Origin: Himantopus leucocephalus
Taxonomy: Eukaryota > Chordata > Aves > Charadriiformes > Recurvirostridae
DNA: 64,000 nucleotides
Assembly (NCBI GenBank): GCA_003993805.1
Contig: RSEF01000004.1
Span: 23,872,930-23,936,929 of the forward strand
Direction: 5' to 3'
The notes beneath the pieces are model-generated. The model was given only the letters and a program-made list of their open reading frames with translations, was not told the DNA's origin and did not search any database. Shown one piece after another: positions 51,301-63,948 of the stretch. Position 1 is the first letter of the stretch. Every line of letters begins with the position of its first letter. The position numbers were made by a program, and so were the translations under genes.

Positions 51301-54117
51301 TCAGTGTCTCCTACACTTACAGTTTACTTTTTGCACAATCTTCAGCAAAGATCGCTCTCATCATCAAGGTAAGGAATACCTTCTTCCAGACCAAAGGTAG
51401 ACTTCCCACTGAATGCAAACAAATATTGCCAAAACTGCCCCCTAAGCCCCATGTAGGCAGACCGCAAGATTAGCCTCAGAACCACTGGGGCTCCACAGAG
51501 GGCTTGCTGGTGGTTTGTAGAAATACAGCTGACTTAAATATGTTGCCCACTCCTTTTTTCTAGTGGCTGAGTTCCATTACAAGACATCTGGAAATACACA
51601 GAATGCTTTCCTAAAGCTATTCTGCTATGGAAACAAGTGCTGTTGTTGTCACAAAAACCTGAAACAGCTGCAGATGAGAAGAAAGATGTCTGTACAGATG
51701 TAGGTTGGAGGACTAGCACATGCAATTTATCAAGCAAGGTCTGGTTTAAACAACTCATCCATGTGAAAGGCCAATAAAGCAGTACATCTGGTGACTTTTC
51801 CTCTGGTCGCTTTTCCTCTGGTGGGTAGAAGCTTTGAGAGGTCCAAGGTAAGGGAGGGCAAGAGAGGAAGACACCAGCCAGGAATGAGGCAGTCACAGTC
51901 AGGCAATCAAACCAATCAGCTGCATTGTAAAAAGATAGGATTTGCCCCAGATACACAATTGCATTTCCTAAACTTTTATGACACTACTGAGTGCATTTCC
52001 CTAATCATGTTAGGGAAGTAGTTTGCCCATGTGCTGTTCCCTCAGGAGGTTACAGATGGAGCTTTTCTAATGAAGAAGAAGTTCAGTGGCCATAAAACTG
52101 TATTAAGCAGCCATTTTTCAAAACCATTTCAAAAGATGTCTATCTATGTGTTTAACTACACCAGGAAGTAAAAAGTATGATAAATCCTCTCTACACATTG
52201 TATCTGTGTTTAACCTATATTTGATTTCTTCTTTCTGTGAAATTTTATACATGATTTTTTTGCTGGTGAAATTTTACAGAGTCAGCAGAGAGATCAAAGA
52301 GCAGAACTAAAAATATTTAGAATTATGTCTTCTCTTCTCTTCCTTTCACACATCCCATTTTCTGTCAGTTCTGTTTAGTTCCTACTTTTTCTGCTTCTAG
52401 TATATCTATGTCCTTTTAAATTCAACCAAAGCTCCGACATGCAGACTGTATTTTTTTCTGATATACCATTGATAATAAAGATTCTACAGGTAAAAAATTT
52501 GTGTTACTTACAGAAACAAACCCGTGACTCACACATTAGGTAATCAGTAATTTCCATAAAACCTAGCATTTTATAGGTAAGACATGCAAAGTCTCTTAAA
52601 TTTCAGAGATTAGCAGGCACACACCCTCTAAACAAAATTTATTGTTAAACTTTCACTGTGTTTCGTTATTTGATTGTTTTTCTTTTAGCCTGCAATGCTG
52701 GAGTCAAAGGTTACATCTAAATCTCGCTTTTTATTTGAAAACCAGAAGGTGATGTGAGTAATTTAAGAAAACTTCACATGTTATTTAAAATATTTTTCTT
52801 GTTAAGCTAATATAATAATTATTTGAAATTCAAAGCCCTTCTATTGATGCATGGGATACTAAGAGATAATATATTTGATGGTTATAACAATTAACTCTGT
52901 TAATTCTCTAGGAGCTTCAATGAAGAGCCAAAATTTGGACTTTACAGTAGTCTTGTTAGGCGAAAGACACTTCTGTTGATCTCCTTCACTGGCAAACTCT
53001 TCAAATACTACATTAAACTCCATGTTTGTGAATAGATCTACTAATGTCAGTGGCTAGATGTCTGGGGCCAAAAGTCATAAAATAGCTTGACATTCAAGAG
53101 ATATCTCTTTAAAAAGTTACAGAGGGTTCTTCCCAGGTATGTGCTGTATTCATCTCAATGTGTCTTTTGTTAATATTCATAAAGAGCTTGCCTCACTCTG
53201 GTAAGCTGAATATTTTGCGCAATGCTCTACTAGACACAGATGTGAACATGACAGGTACAAAAGAGTACTGCCATCCTAGATACTAAAGAAAAAAATATTT
53301 TTTTTGCTCATGACTAAAAGCCTTTATCTCTCTTTCAATAGAGCCCTTTTGAAATTGTATAATAAGCTTTCAAATAGGTCCCATCAATGCTTCAATTAAA
53401 TTAGTATATTAAATTGTCTATCTCACAAAGTAATATATTTCCCATAGAAGAGGATAATTACATTTTTAAATGTACTTTTCTGCTGGATTTATTTTCTTTT
53501 AAATAGGAAAAATAATCCAATCTCAACCATATAATCTATTCCAATGGAGCAAGGGAAAATATATTCACTGAACCAAAACCAAAGTTAATAAACTAATTAA
53601 TCACTCCAAGACTCAGGTGAGAGTTTTTTGGACAAGAGGCATAGAGGCTGCATGTGAACAGAGTAAGCCTGCAAGGTTTGTGGATGCTGACCTCATCTGC
53701 CTTTTGGCCTGTAATACGTTTTTGTCTAGTTTTCCAGATATCTGTAGAAATTGATAGATTCCTAGTAAAAGATGCTATATCCGCTTGCAAATCTCATTTC
53801 ATGTTGTCCCCTTTCTGCTTGGAAACCTGTTGAAAGTATACTATTCGTATAATAATATATATCACATTTTATATATTTCAGTTATATATTTTTGATAGGT
53901 TTATTTGCATTTATTTTAGCCCTTCTTCCGCTGGCTACAGTGAACTGGTTCAAGTTCTGCCCTTACCTTGATCGTATCAAGCAAGATATGATGACAACAA
54001 AATAGCATCCTTTTAAGTTTCTTCTGGGTTTGACTTAGGGCGTGGATAAAACAGACTAGTTCATTAAAAGGCACATTTAAAAAAAAAAAAATAGAGCATA
54101 GATACAAATATGGCATT
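48305..54117. other. Unique sequence, no gene recognised
   Basis: No named repeat or gene. The 140-codon minus-strand frame at 51534-51956 has no recognisable domain and overlaps a plus-strand frame. A 15-bp tandem duplication lies at 51788-51817. AT-rich stretches occur near 53,840-53,900. Confidence 0.5.
51788..51817. repeat. 15-bp tandem duplication
   Basis: ctggtgacttttcct followed directly by ctggtcgcttttcct, 13 of 15 identical, with a partial third start (ctggtggg). Confidence 0.8.
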
Positions 54118-54168
54118 TGTAGAATCATAGAATCATTTAGGTTGGAAAAGACCCTTAAGATCCAACCA
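54118..54168 (-). mobile_element. Very short CR1 3' end, antisense
   Basis: The octamer repeat 'agaatcatagaatcat' (54121-54136) is followed by 'ttaggttggaaaagaccctt' (54137-54156) and 'aagatccaacc', which is the extreme 3' end of avian CR1 with a few bases deleted. It is a severely 5'-truncated insertion of about 50 bases. Confidence 0.88.
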
Positions 54169-54916
54169 TTTATGCTGAATATCAGTTTCTGACACATCCA
54201 GTAGCAATCACTGCAAAAACAGTGATGGCAATCTTATTTAATATTTAAAATAGCACAGGATAACATAGAAAACTAGCTATGGAGTAAATCTGCAGAGACA
54301 GGTATGAACAGTTTTTTAACTTTTACTTTTGAGAACTGGTTGGTTTCCCCATTTGTCATTTGTTTGTGAAGTCTCCCCTATAATATAGGCTGATTATTTA
54401 AAAATATTTCTCAAACGTATAGCTACCCTTTTTTCCTTTCCCCTCCTTTGAGGCCCCTCCTGACATTTTCCAAAATTAGGAACAAGATCAGGGAAAAAAC
54501 TTAAAGTGTTCTTTGGACTAGGATTTTTAGCGGTTTTGTTGTTGTACCTTAAAATTCATTGTTTAGTTCCTTCTGAATTTATCATAACAAGTAATCAAGC
54601 AAGTAGCAAGGAATTCCATAGTACAAACCTGTTACTCAGTGTCCTTCTCTGACTGATATTCCACAGGTATAGCAAGAGGTATAAAAGAAGACACAGTACG
54701 CTGTTCTATCTTGCTGCATTTCTGTGCATGTCTTAGGAAGCTATTATTGACAGTAATCCTTCCATGCACATACCCTATTCTCTGTAGCCACAGACAGTCC
54801 ATAGTGATGAACAAGCATCTCCCAGTATGCTTCTGGCTGTGTCTTTATTCTGAGCTATCACTTTTCATGTTGACAAAATGCCCTGGACAATAAAGTAACT
54901 TGCATGTTAATAATAC

Positions 54917-54952
54917 AACTGACAGTTTAATGGGAACTAACAGTTTAATGGA
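54917..54952. repeat. 18-bp tandem duplication
   Basis: aactgacagtttaatggg followed by aactaacagtttaatgga, 16 of 18 identical. Confidence 0.85.
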
Positions 54953-54961
54953 TACATAGGA

Positions 54962-54985
54962 GATTGGAGATTCGATTGGGGATTC
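54962..54985. repeat. 12-bp tandem duplication
   Basis: gattggagattc followed by gattggggattc, 11 of 12 identical. Confidence 0.85.
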
Positions 54986-55128
54986 GATATCTTTTTTTTT
55001 TTTCCTCAACCAGGCTTTTCCAGAATCTTTTATATTTTGGTTGGAAGTTAACACATTGTTCCATCCAGTTTAGTTCATTACGAAGAGATGTTGACTTTTT
55101 CACTGGAATGTCTCAAGTGCTCACTCCT

Positions 55129-55176
55129 TCCAGGAGCCATAGAATAATTAAGTCCAGAAGTCATAGGATAATTAAG
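55129..55176. repeat. 24-bp tandem duplication
   Basis: Units 55129-55152 and 55153-55176 are identical at 21 of 24 positions; both end in ataattaag. In one frame this gives the repeated peptide SHRIIK. Confidence 0.88.
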
Positions 55177-55983
55177 AACATAGTTCTGGGGTTTTTTTTT
55201 CTCCCCATAGATATTGAGATCTAAAACTAGAATGTAGCTAGTTGCATATATTTTTCCACTATTTTTTCCAGTCATCAAACATCTTTTGCACCTTAATCTC
55301 ACATTCACCCACCTGTGAATGTTTTATTTCAAATATGTTCGTATGTGAATACCACCTGCTATTACTCTCTGCGTGAATAAGTCAGTGTCATGCTTGGACC
55401 CGAGGCAGGAAGTCCATTTGGATGCTTTGAGATTCCTGCTGAAGTTAATTAGTCATTTCAGCTGTTGCTTTACAGACCTGCACCCTCCCAGAGAGGTAGA
55501 TACAAAATTGCACACCACAGTCTACTCTAGTCATCTATTTCAGAAGTTTCCCACACACGGATTTCTACAACAGGACACCATCACCTGTTATTCTGGCACT
55601 GTTAGAGAGATATTAAAAAGAGACTGTTTTGCATCACAAATGACTAAACCACCTGCGGGACAGCAGCAGTTTATACATTGAGGTGATACATATAACTGAA
55701 ATAGAATTAAAGCAGATGGAGAAAACTTGACCCCTGCTTAGAATGTCTTATGCATATGAATTGTCTCATCTTGAGATCTCTTTATTGTTGTGAGCTCTGC
55801 GAAAACATTAAGATTAAAAGAAAGGAAGCAATGCAAAAACATCACAGTTTTAACAATTCTAAAACTCTGGCTACTAAGGAAAAAAAAAATTATTACAGTA
55901 AATTTTCTGTTTTTCAACTCATTCCTGAAAGCAGCAAGCAGATAATTTTTTTACCCATGAACATTTCTAAACATTTACAAATA

Positions 55984-56165
55984 ATCATAGAATCATAGAA
56001 TTGTCTAGGTTGGAAGGGACCTTNNNNNNNNNNNNNNNNNNNNNNNNNNNNNNNNNNNNNNNNNNNNNNNNNNNNNNNNNNNNNNNNNNNNNNNNNNNNN
56101 NNNNNNNNNNNNNNNNNNNNNNNACCCCTCACCAGCTTCCTTGCCCTTCTCTGGACACGCTCCAG
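55984..56165 (-). mobile_element. CR1 LINE, antisense, interrupted by assembly gap
   Basis: The left part (55984-56023) is the CR1 3' end with two octamers and 'ttgtctaggttggaagggac'. The right part (56124-56165) is ORF2 C-terminus: on the minus strand it encodes LERVQRRARKLVRG, the CR1 signature. The two parts are separated by the N gap and belong to one element. By comparison with the 5262-6166 copy, about 380 bases should lie between the flanks. The copy is 5'-truncated near 56165. Confidence 0.93.
56024..56123. other. Assembly gap, 100 N
   Basis: Exactly one hundred N, the conventional placeholder for a gap of unknown size. It falls inside a CR1, so the true missing length is probably nearer 380 bases. 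Confidence 0.97.
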
Positions 56166-59100
56166 ACTATGGACTGAGTCAGAAACTGGACTGACTATCT
56201 GTGCAGGTGAGTAAAGGAACAAAATGAACTGGCTACTGGAAGAGTACACTATATGAACAGGAAGAGCAGATTTTGTCAGGCTTTTTCCTGACAGTAGGAA
56301 AGGATTGAGAATATACTGTTTATATGATAATCTGATTCTGGATGTGTTTCCACCACGCACAAGCAAGTGTCGTCAAGCAGGCTGGCTTGTAAGGTTACCT
56401 CGGTCAATCTTATGTTAACTAGGAAAGCTCACATAGTAGTTACAAAGAATTTAAAAGCACAAGCAAATGATACAAACTAAGTATAGAGTATGTGGGGAAA
56501 AAAAAAGAAGTGGATGAAAATTCTCAACCTATTCTAGAATATTTTTATTTTTATTTATTTCAGTATACAATCAAAACCCATCACCACAAAAGTCTCTTTT
56601 CCAACAGCACCGGCTCCAAACAATTCAGGTCTGAGCATAAGGCCTGGCCATTCTGCATACCAACACAAGCAAATTTTGTGCTCAAAGTCAGCATAGACCA
56701 ACTGTAAAAATAATTCCAATACGGCAGTTATGACACTTCCACTGATCCTTGACTCCTATAACTTTGTAATAGGGTGGTTAATATTGAGTATAATTTCAAG
56801 TAGCCTTTAGGCTCTATATGTTGACTTTCAGGAAGTTACAGTGCTTTGTACTTTTCAAATTACTATTGCTCTGTGATACAAAAATTTACACCTGTCAAGG
56901 AATTACTGGCTTGTGGCTTAGGACAAGAAGGGTAAAATGGTAGATTTGTGAAGCCAGTTGCTTCCCATTTGGAAAGGTTAGCATCCAGTTTATCGTATGC
57001 TGCCTGCCCATATATCCTCTCATATGCCTTTCAGCAGCCCACTCTTTATTGGAATTACAACTTTTTTAGAAAGTGCAGAATTATTTTCTTTTTTAGGAAA
57101 ATGTCTTTCAAGACATCTGCAGTTGTAAATATGAATAAAATGAAATTTTTGCAGTTTAATTATATTTGAAGTTAAATTACATATTAAAACCTGCAAAAGT
57201 AAAAATTAAATCACTGCCAAGGCCAAGTTTCTGTTCCTATCTGAGGCTATTCAAATACATGAACCATCACCTCCAGAACTTCTGAAGTGATTCTTCATTC
57301 TAAAGTTTACTAAATTAAGCATTTTTCCTAGAAAGGATGGCAGGTAAACAAATCTTTTTGAATCTTTTCTCCCTGGCCCTGAAACATTTTTCTTTATTTG
57401 GATGTGTGCTGGAATGGTCTATTAATAAGACTTTCAACTAAAGAATCAAACTTAAGGAGACCAGGACAGACCAGGATCATAAAACTAACTTTAACTTCAT
57501 CAACAATTTTTTTTTTGCCTTGAATTTTTACTGTTTGTTTTGTTGTATGTGTTTGTGTTTTTCTTAATCAGGAAAGATAATCAAACACACTTCTGAGGTT
57601 AGAAAACAATGTATAAAGTGACAAGCTTTCACTTACCACCTACAAATGATACTAATTAAGCTACAATGATATTTATATAGTGCCTTGCTAATTGAAAAAT
57701 CGATAGCTTTGTAAATAACTTAGTCCATGGTGATGCTGCCTATGATAGCTATACAGTGGGCTTATTTCCTTAGCCTGAGGATCAGCCAACTTTCCAGCCT
57801 CGTATACCTACCCAGACACCTAAACCCACCGTAAACAGAACAAACCCTTACAGAATAACCCACAGAAGGTCAGAAAATCACTTTTTAAAGCGAATATTTT
57901 TAAAATTCAGATTCGAGGTAAAGGAACTGTGGTTCTATTACAAAAACTGTCACAGGGTGACCCTGGTGGCAGCATCTGAGTGTGGAGAAGGAAAGTGAAC
58001 ATTGGTGCATGTGTCTGTAGGACCATGTATGTGCTTTGTATTTTCCTGGTTGCTAGTGTAAAGTATATAATTTGAAAATATTACAAACATAATAAAATAT
58101 ACATTTTACCTCACTTTCTTAATATTTTTCGTCTAAGGAACTACCTCAAGAAAACCACGTTAAACTTAATGGTACTAAATAAGTACTAGGGGAAGTGATG
58201 AGGCTAACAACGGCTGCACACGATCATTATTATTTGAAGAAGAATGCATTTTAGTCTGCTGGCTGAAGGATTTTTTTAACCTCAGTTTTAAGTATGCATG
58301 ATCTAGCTGCGCAATACTCTTCTAACATAGAGCTCTTACTTTCAGGACCTTTTTCATATCAGACTAGTTCTTATAAGACTGACAATATCAAAACACACTT
58401 TTGAAGCTTTTGAATTTCTCCCCATTACCTTTGTGAGCCGCAGTTTGGACAGTACAAGTCTAGGTAGTGCAGGGACATATTTTTACTATTGACTATCTTG
58501 TAGCAAGTGCCATGGCACTTGGCGTAACTTAGCAGTGGAAATTTTCATAGAACAGCTAATGTGTATGGAATTTGAAATTCAGAGACAAAAGAATAAAATC
58601 ACTCAAGTCATGCTGCTCTCATTACTATTCACATTTTTTTATTCTTCTTTCCTGTATTTTTGTCTTCTGCCAGGCAGCTCTTCTTCTGGCTTTTCAGAAC
58701 TTGGCTTCTTTTCTCTTTTCCTTATTCTGGTTCTAGTCATTATATTAAGTCAATTTCAGATTTCCTTCTTTTGTTGTCTTATTATCATATTTAATTATTC
58801 AAAACTGAGAGCATAAGTGCTATTTTGTACTGATTTTAAACAAAGAATCTACTCATAGACTTATTCCATGGCAAGGTCTACAGAACAAAAGGAGTGTCAG
58901 GCTCATTATAGGACAACGTGCACTGCAAAGAACTAATTCTTTATGATGAATACAAGTGTGAGGTGAAGGGAAAATGACAAATCTTCATGTTCAACATAAA
59001 ACAGAAGGTTTCTGCAGAGATGTGGGACCTATAAAAATGACTTTAGGAAGTTTTAGAATGAGGGAGAGACACTTATTTCAGGGGGTGAAGAGAAATCAAC

Positions 59101-59398
59101 ATTTTATTTTGTAGAAAATCAAGCTTAATGGGCTCAATGTGTCAAATTCAGGTGATAATACACTTTCATCTGCAGTCAGTCTTGAACTAATTAATATGTG
59201 GTTGTTCTTACACTATCAGTGCTCAGCTGACACAATGCATTGGGCTTTGGAAAGATTATTGGGATAACTTTTTCCTGGTGTTATTTCATAGGAATTGCTC
59301 TGCTGCAGCCGCAGAGAGAAGCAGGAGGCAGTTCTTTGTATGTTCTCTGTAAGCCACTCCATTTCTGTCTCCCTACAACAAAAATGTTATTCCTTACC
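56166..59398. other. Unique sequence, no gene recognised
   Basis: AT-rich with scattered T runs (for example near 57508). No gene, RNA or known repeat. Confidence 0.5.
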
Positions 59399-59575
59399 GG
59401 AAGAGGAAAATGAAAATGAAGAAGCAATGAAAGAAGCCATGAAAGAAGACGAGAGTTACCTAACAGTACCCTGCACTATTGCTGGGAAGCAAAAGAGGAA
59501 AAAAAAAAGGGATGGGTGAATGGGGGGGAGGGTGGACGGGAAGCAGGGAAGTGAAAGGGAAAAAAGGAAAGATCT
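59399..59575. repeat. Purine-rich, G-rich low-complexity tract
   Basis: GAA/ATGAAA-type repetition at 59399-59455, then an almost pure A/G stretch at 59485-59575. The part at 59522-59547 has G runs of 7, 3, 3 and 3 with short loops, a G-quadruplex motif. The overlapping frame (EEENENEE, then AMKEAMKED) reflects the purine repetition and is not evidence of a protein. Confidence 0.75.
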
Positions 59576-62500
59576 GACAGTCAGGTGGAGAAAAACTACT
59601 GGAAACTCCTTGAGAGTGCACTTCCCATTTGCTTGAGTGCTCCCAGACAAGAAAATAGTACTGTCTGCATGTGTGTTGTCCACATGACAAGTCCTGTGAG
59701 GAAGAAGTTCCTTCTTTGTTATTTCTCTATTTTTCTCAGAAAGAATAACCTGAAAAAGACTGAATTCTTATTTTTTTCTCCGTATGATTTTTGACACAGG
59801 TTTCCATTATCTAGCCATGATTTCTCTGACTAGATGAACTGAGGTTAATGAGGTCACTGTAGCTCAGTATTTATTTGCATTTACTAAAATTACACAACAC
59901 AGTTTAAGGCAGGGGAGAGGGGTGTTGCAGGCTTTTTCTGATGAATTAGAAAGCCAACTCCAGTCAGTTCCTTGCAGAGTGATGAGCCTGTTCAGAATTA
60001 CCAGAATTCTGTTACAACTGCTGAGAGCTAGATTCTGTTGATGATTATACCTTTGCTGTGTAAGTAGCCCATTCTTTTTAACTCCATGTGAGCCAAGCTA
60101 AGAGGTTTCAAATTAAAATGATCCAGGGACAAACAGTGAAAACAAGAAGCCCTACCTTGTTTACAGTACAGTCAGTAAGTTTTGCCATGGTAGGTAATTA
60201 GAATAAAAGAGAAACATTTATCTATACAAAGCAGCGTTTGCAAAACTGAGCTCAACCTAATTTTATTCGCAAACAATGCTCTTGCTTTCACAGTGATGAT
60301 GATTCAGTACTGTGTTCCTTTTGATACAAAAGGATTTCTGGAATAAAGTCCCTTCAACTACTCATGATAGTTTCCCACAAAATCAAGAGTGGATCCAGAT
60401 GTTTGCAAAACAGTATCCAAAAGGGGAGCTTCATGAATTCGCTCAAGAATGTTTCCATGAGTGATTGTATCTATAGAAAATTGAGAGATTATGTGAATAG
60501 GAAGTTGGATCTTAGCATATATTTGTACTCTCATAGCATCCAAACATGTAAAAATGACTGGAACCTATTGTACTTGACACAATGCAAACACAGTCTCCTT
60601 ACAAAAAGTAAAGGAGTAATTTTTATAATGATATAATCATGCAACTTTATCTAATTTCGAAGATCAGAGATTGAAATATTGAATGAGAACTCCTGTTACG
60701 CACAAGAATAATACTTGATCTTATTTTCAATAATGCTAAGACAGCAGATAAAATGAATGCCTCAGATGTGATTGCCAACTTGTGCACAATTTTTTTTATT
60801 CTCACATCATTTTAACAGCTGAATTAAGCTGATATTCAGAGACTGTGGAGAAAGGGTGGCATTACAGCAGTGGACTACAGTACATAAACCAAACATTTCT
60901 CAAAACTGAACAGTTTAGAAATAAACATCTTTTCCTGTATAATAACTGACTTCCAGTATCAGTGAAAGGCTGTTAAATAGCAGGGAAATCAGTTTGGAAT
61001 GGCTGCATTGTCCTAGCACAAGTTTTCCACCGCTGTCTAATATAGCTGCATCTTTCCTAGCTGTAAGAAATGCATTGAATAGATGAATAATCTAATCTTT
61101 ATATATCGAGTTTCTTATACATCAAGAAATACCAAAACTTTTGCTAGACTTGAATTCCTGTACCTACAGGAATCAATTCACTAATCTGAAGATAAAATGT
61201 GAAAAACACTACAACTTATTGCAGATAAATGCACTTGGTGATGCTTGTTCCTTGCACTCCTAATTCCCTGAGCAATGTGTTCCCTTTGGGAGCACACTGC
61301 AGCTGCTTTCCTGCTGCCTGCCTGCCTGCCTCGGCTTCCTTTCAATGGAAATCAAGGCACAATGGAAAAGAATGCATTTGCAGAGCTCATCCAAGACAAA
61401 GTCAGGGTGTCATGGGGGCACGCACCTGGAGCAGGGAGCTGAAAAATGATTCCGGATCACACAGCATAGGCATAGCCAATGTTTAGTAGAACACATGACA
61501 AAGATTTCATAACAACTCGCTCGGGACAGGAAGGATGCCGTAACAATTTAAACTGGAGGAGGATGCAAAGAGTTTGCAATTACCCAAGCTGGAACTTGTA
61601 TTTAAAGTTGAGAGCTTCCTAAACACGACTTCAGAAATGAAATAAATTTATCCTCTGGCCAAGTATCACTGCTTCCTTGTCTAAAAAGACGTATTAATAC
61701 TTGATCAGTACAAACAAGCATTACACCCATCTTCCAACTGAAAATAAGAATGTTGGGCAAGAAAGCAGATCCAACTGGCAGGAAGATGTTTCCACAGGAA
61801 ATCCGACTACCTGTAACTTCCAGTGAAGAAGAAGGTTGAGAATCCTATTTATCCATCACTGCTGTTAGAAACATTGTAATATTTCTGTGATTCTCCATGG
61901 TAAATCACCATAAGAAAATCACCACAAGAACATCGCAAAATTGTCTTTCTATACAAGATACAGATATAATGTCAGAAGACACACAGTAAATCTAGCCTGC
62001 TCTTCAGGAAACAGCAGTTTACCAAGAAAACTTGCAACAGCAACAAAAATCCCTTCGATCTTCAGAAATCTTGTGTTCAGGACAGCTTGCTTGCATGTAT
62101 ACGGAGTCTATGAAAGAATGGGGAACCTGTGCTGTTATTCATTCATTGAAACTAAACCCTTCTTCAAGGCAGACTTGAAACCCTGCACAAAAATTTCTTT
62201 GGTGAAAATGTAGACATTACTCCTGATAAATACTCAGATCTGACTGACCAAAGCTGAGTAACAGTAAGAATATGACATGAACTCTTTTAAAAGGAGCCTT
62301 TCAGTGAAAAGGGGCAAACAAAAAAAAACATTTTAATATTGGTACCTTTTTGAAATGCAATATATTTCTAAACATCAAGACACGTGTTCCTGAGGAAGGT
62401 ATTCATGAGCCTTAAGGATAAGCAATTTCTAACTGAGATGATTTAACATTGTCCAGAAAGGGAGAAATTGAGCTAGATGTGGATAAATCCCTGAAACCTC

Positions 62501-63329
62501 CTCTGAATTTGATATATTTTTAATAAGTCCAGCAGAGGCCTTCAGGCACATAGGTGATAGTATGTTTTCCACAGTGTTTTCAACTCCCTATAGCAAGAAC
62601 AAGTGAAGCAATAAAAGAATAGTAACCAGGTGGCAGAGGTATCCAAACCCCACCGTTAATCTCAGTTCAGATGTATTTTAGACAGTGTAAAATTAAATTA
62701 ACTCAGCACACCTTTTGGCACTTAGATTGATCTTAGAAGGCTCTTAAAAAGATACAGTGTATGATACATTTTTTTTTAGGTTTTCATATTCTCATTCGCC
62801 TTCAGGAATAATTGTCATTTCTTGCTCTGTAAAACCCAATTTGATTACTAGTGCCATGGATCAGGTGACTGTCACCTTTCTGTGTCATGTGCACCTCCTC
62901 TGCACTGGAATGAAAAGCTAATGTGTTCCTCATGTGAGTCTCCAATAAATGTCGTTGAATGGCAATACTGAAAAGGTATCATTATGGAGTGGAGTAGAAA
63001 TTACAATTACAATCAAGAAACATGCTGCAAAAAAAATAAATCAAAGCTACAAAGCCAAGCGTTATAGTTAATGCAAGAATTAAGTTTGCCCATGCCTTGA
63101 AAAAAGACACACAGCACAGCCACATCACTCCTGAGCTTAATAATCCACAGACTAGAGCTGAACTGGGCCAGGGAGTCCATGAGGACTCTGGTTGACAGCA
63201 TTGGATTCAAAAGCTGAAAACCTCAATGAGCATAGCACTATAGCCAAATGGTCTACTAAATGAAGCAAAGCACTGCAGAGCTGCAACAGGGCTATTTCTA
63301 GTATCAGTGATAAATGCAAATGATATCAT
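59576..63329. other. Unique sequence, no gene recognised
   Basis: Nothing recognisable apart from a short CTGC repeat at 61313-61331 within a slightly GC-richer section (61230-61450). Confidence 0.5.
61313..61331. repeat. (CTGC)n short microsatellite
   Basis: About four and a half units of the tetramer CTGC. Confidence 0.85.
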
Positions 63330-63948
63330 TTGGGCTGCAATAAATATTATATGGCCCATATTAGGAAGACCACAGCCAACAGGTGGAGGGAGGTCCTGCT
63401 TCCCATCTACTCAGCACTGGTGAAATACATCTGGAGTGCTGAGCCTAGGTCTGGGCTCCCCAGTACAAGAGACAGATGGACTTAATGCAGCAAGTCCAGC
63501 AAAAAGGGCTACTAAGATGATCAAGGGACAGCAGCACCTGACATATGAGGAGAGGTTGACACAGCTGTGACTGTTCAGCCTAGAGAAGAGGAGTCTTAGG
63601 GAGATCTTATCCACATGCATAAGTATCTGATGGGAGAGAAAAGAATAGGAAGCTGGAGTCTTCTCAGTGGTGTGCTGTGAAAAAGACAGGAGGCTGTAGG
63701 AACAAACTGAAATACAGGAAATTCCATTTAAACACAGGAAAAAGCTTTTTTTTTGCTGTGAGGGTTGTCAAACAGTGCAACACGTTGCCTACAAAGGTTG
63801 TGCAGTCCTCATCCTTGGAGATATTCAAAACCTGACTGGACACTGCCCTGAATAACAGTTTTTAGTTGACCCTGCTTTGAGCAGCAGGGTTGGACTAGCT
63901 GAAGTCCAGAGGCGCCTTCCAACCTCAGTCTTTCTGCAGTTCCGTGAT
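63330..63948 (+). mobile_element. CR1 LINE, C-terminal ORF2 to 3' end, sense
   Basis: Starts with 'gggctgcaataaata' and runs through the last part of ORF2. Codons from 63514 encode KMIKG followed by a YEERL block and FSLEKRS, the CR1 C-terminal signature, with an in-frame TGA in the middle. The 3' UTR shows 'ccttggagatattcaaaacc' (63813-63832), 'gggttggactagctgaagtc' and 'ccttccaacctcagtctttc' (63916-63935). The octamer end is degraded (ctgcagttccgtgatctg). It is 5'-truncated and inactive. Confidence 0.92.

Larger units (their letters stand above)
54169..55983. other. Unique sequence with a cluster of short tandem duplications
   Basis: No gene. Between 54917 and 55176 there are three separate two-copy tandem duplications with different unit lengths (18, 12 and 24 bases) and a 12-T run at 54992-55003. 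Confidence 0.55.

Noticed and set aside
51534..51956. 140-codon minus-strand frame
   Set aside because: Overlaps an opposite-strand frame, and no motif is recognisable; treated as chance.
55914..56366. 150-codon minus-strand frame
   Set aside because: It reads across 100 N; only the CR1 LERVQRRARKL part is real, and the rest is an artefact of the gap.
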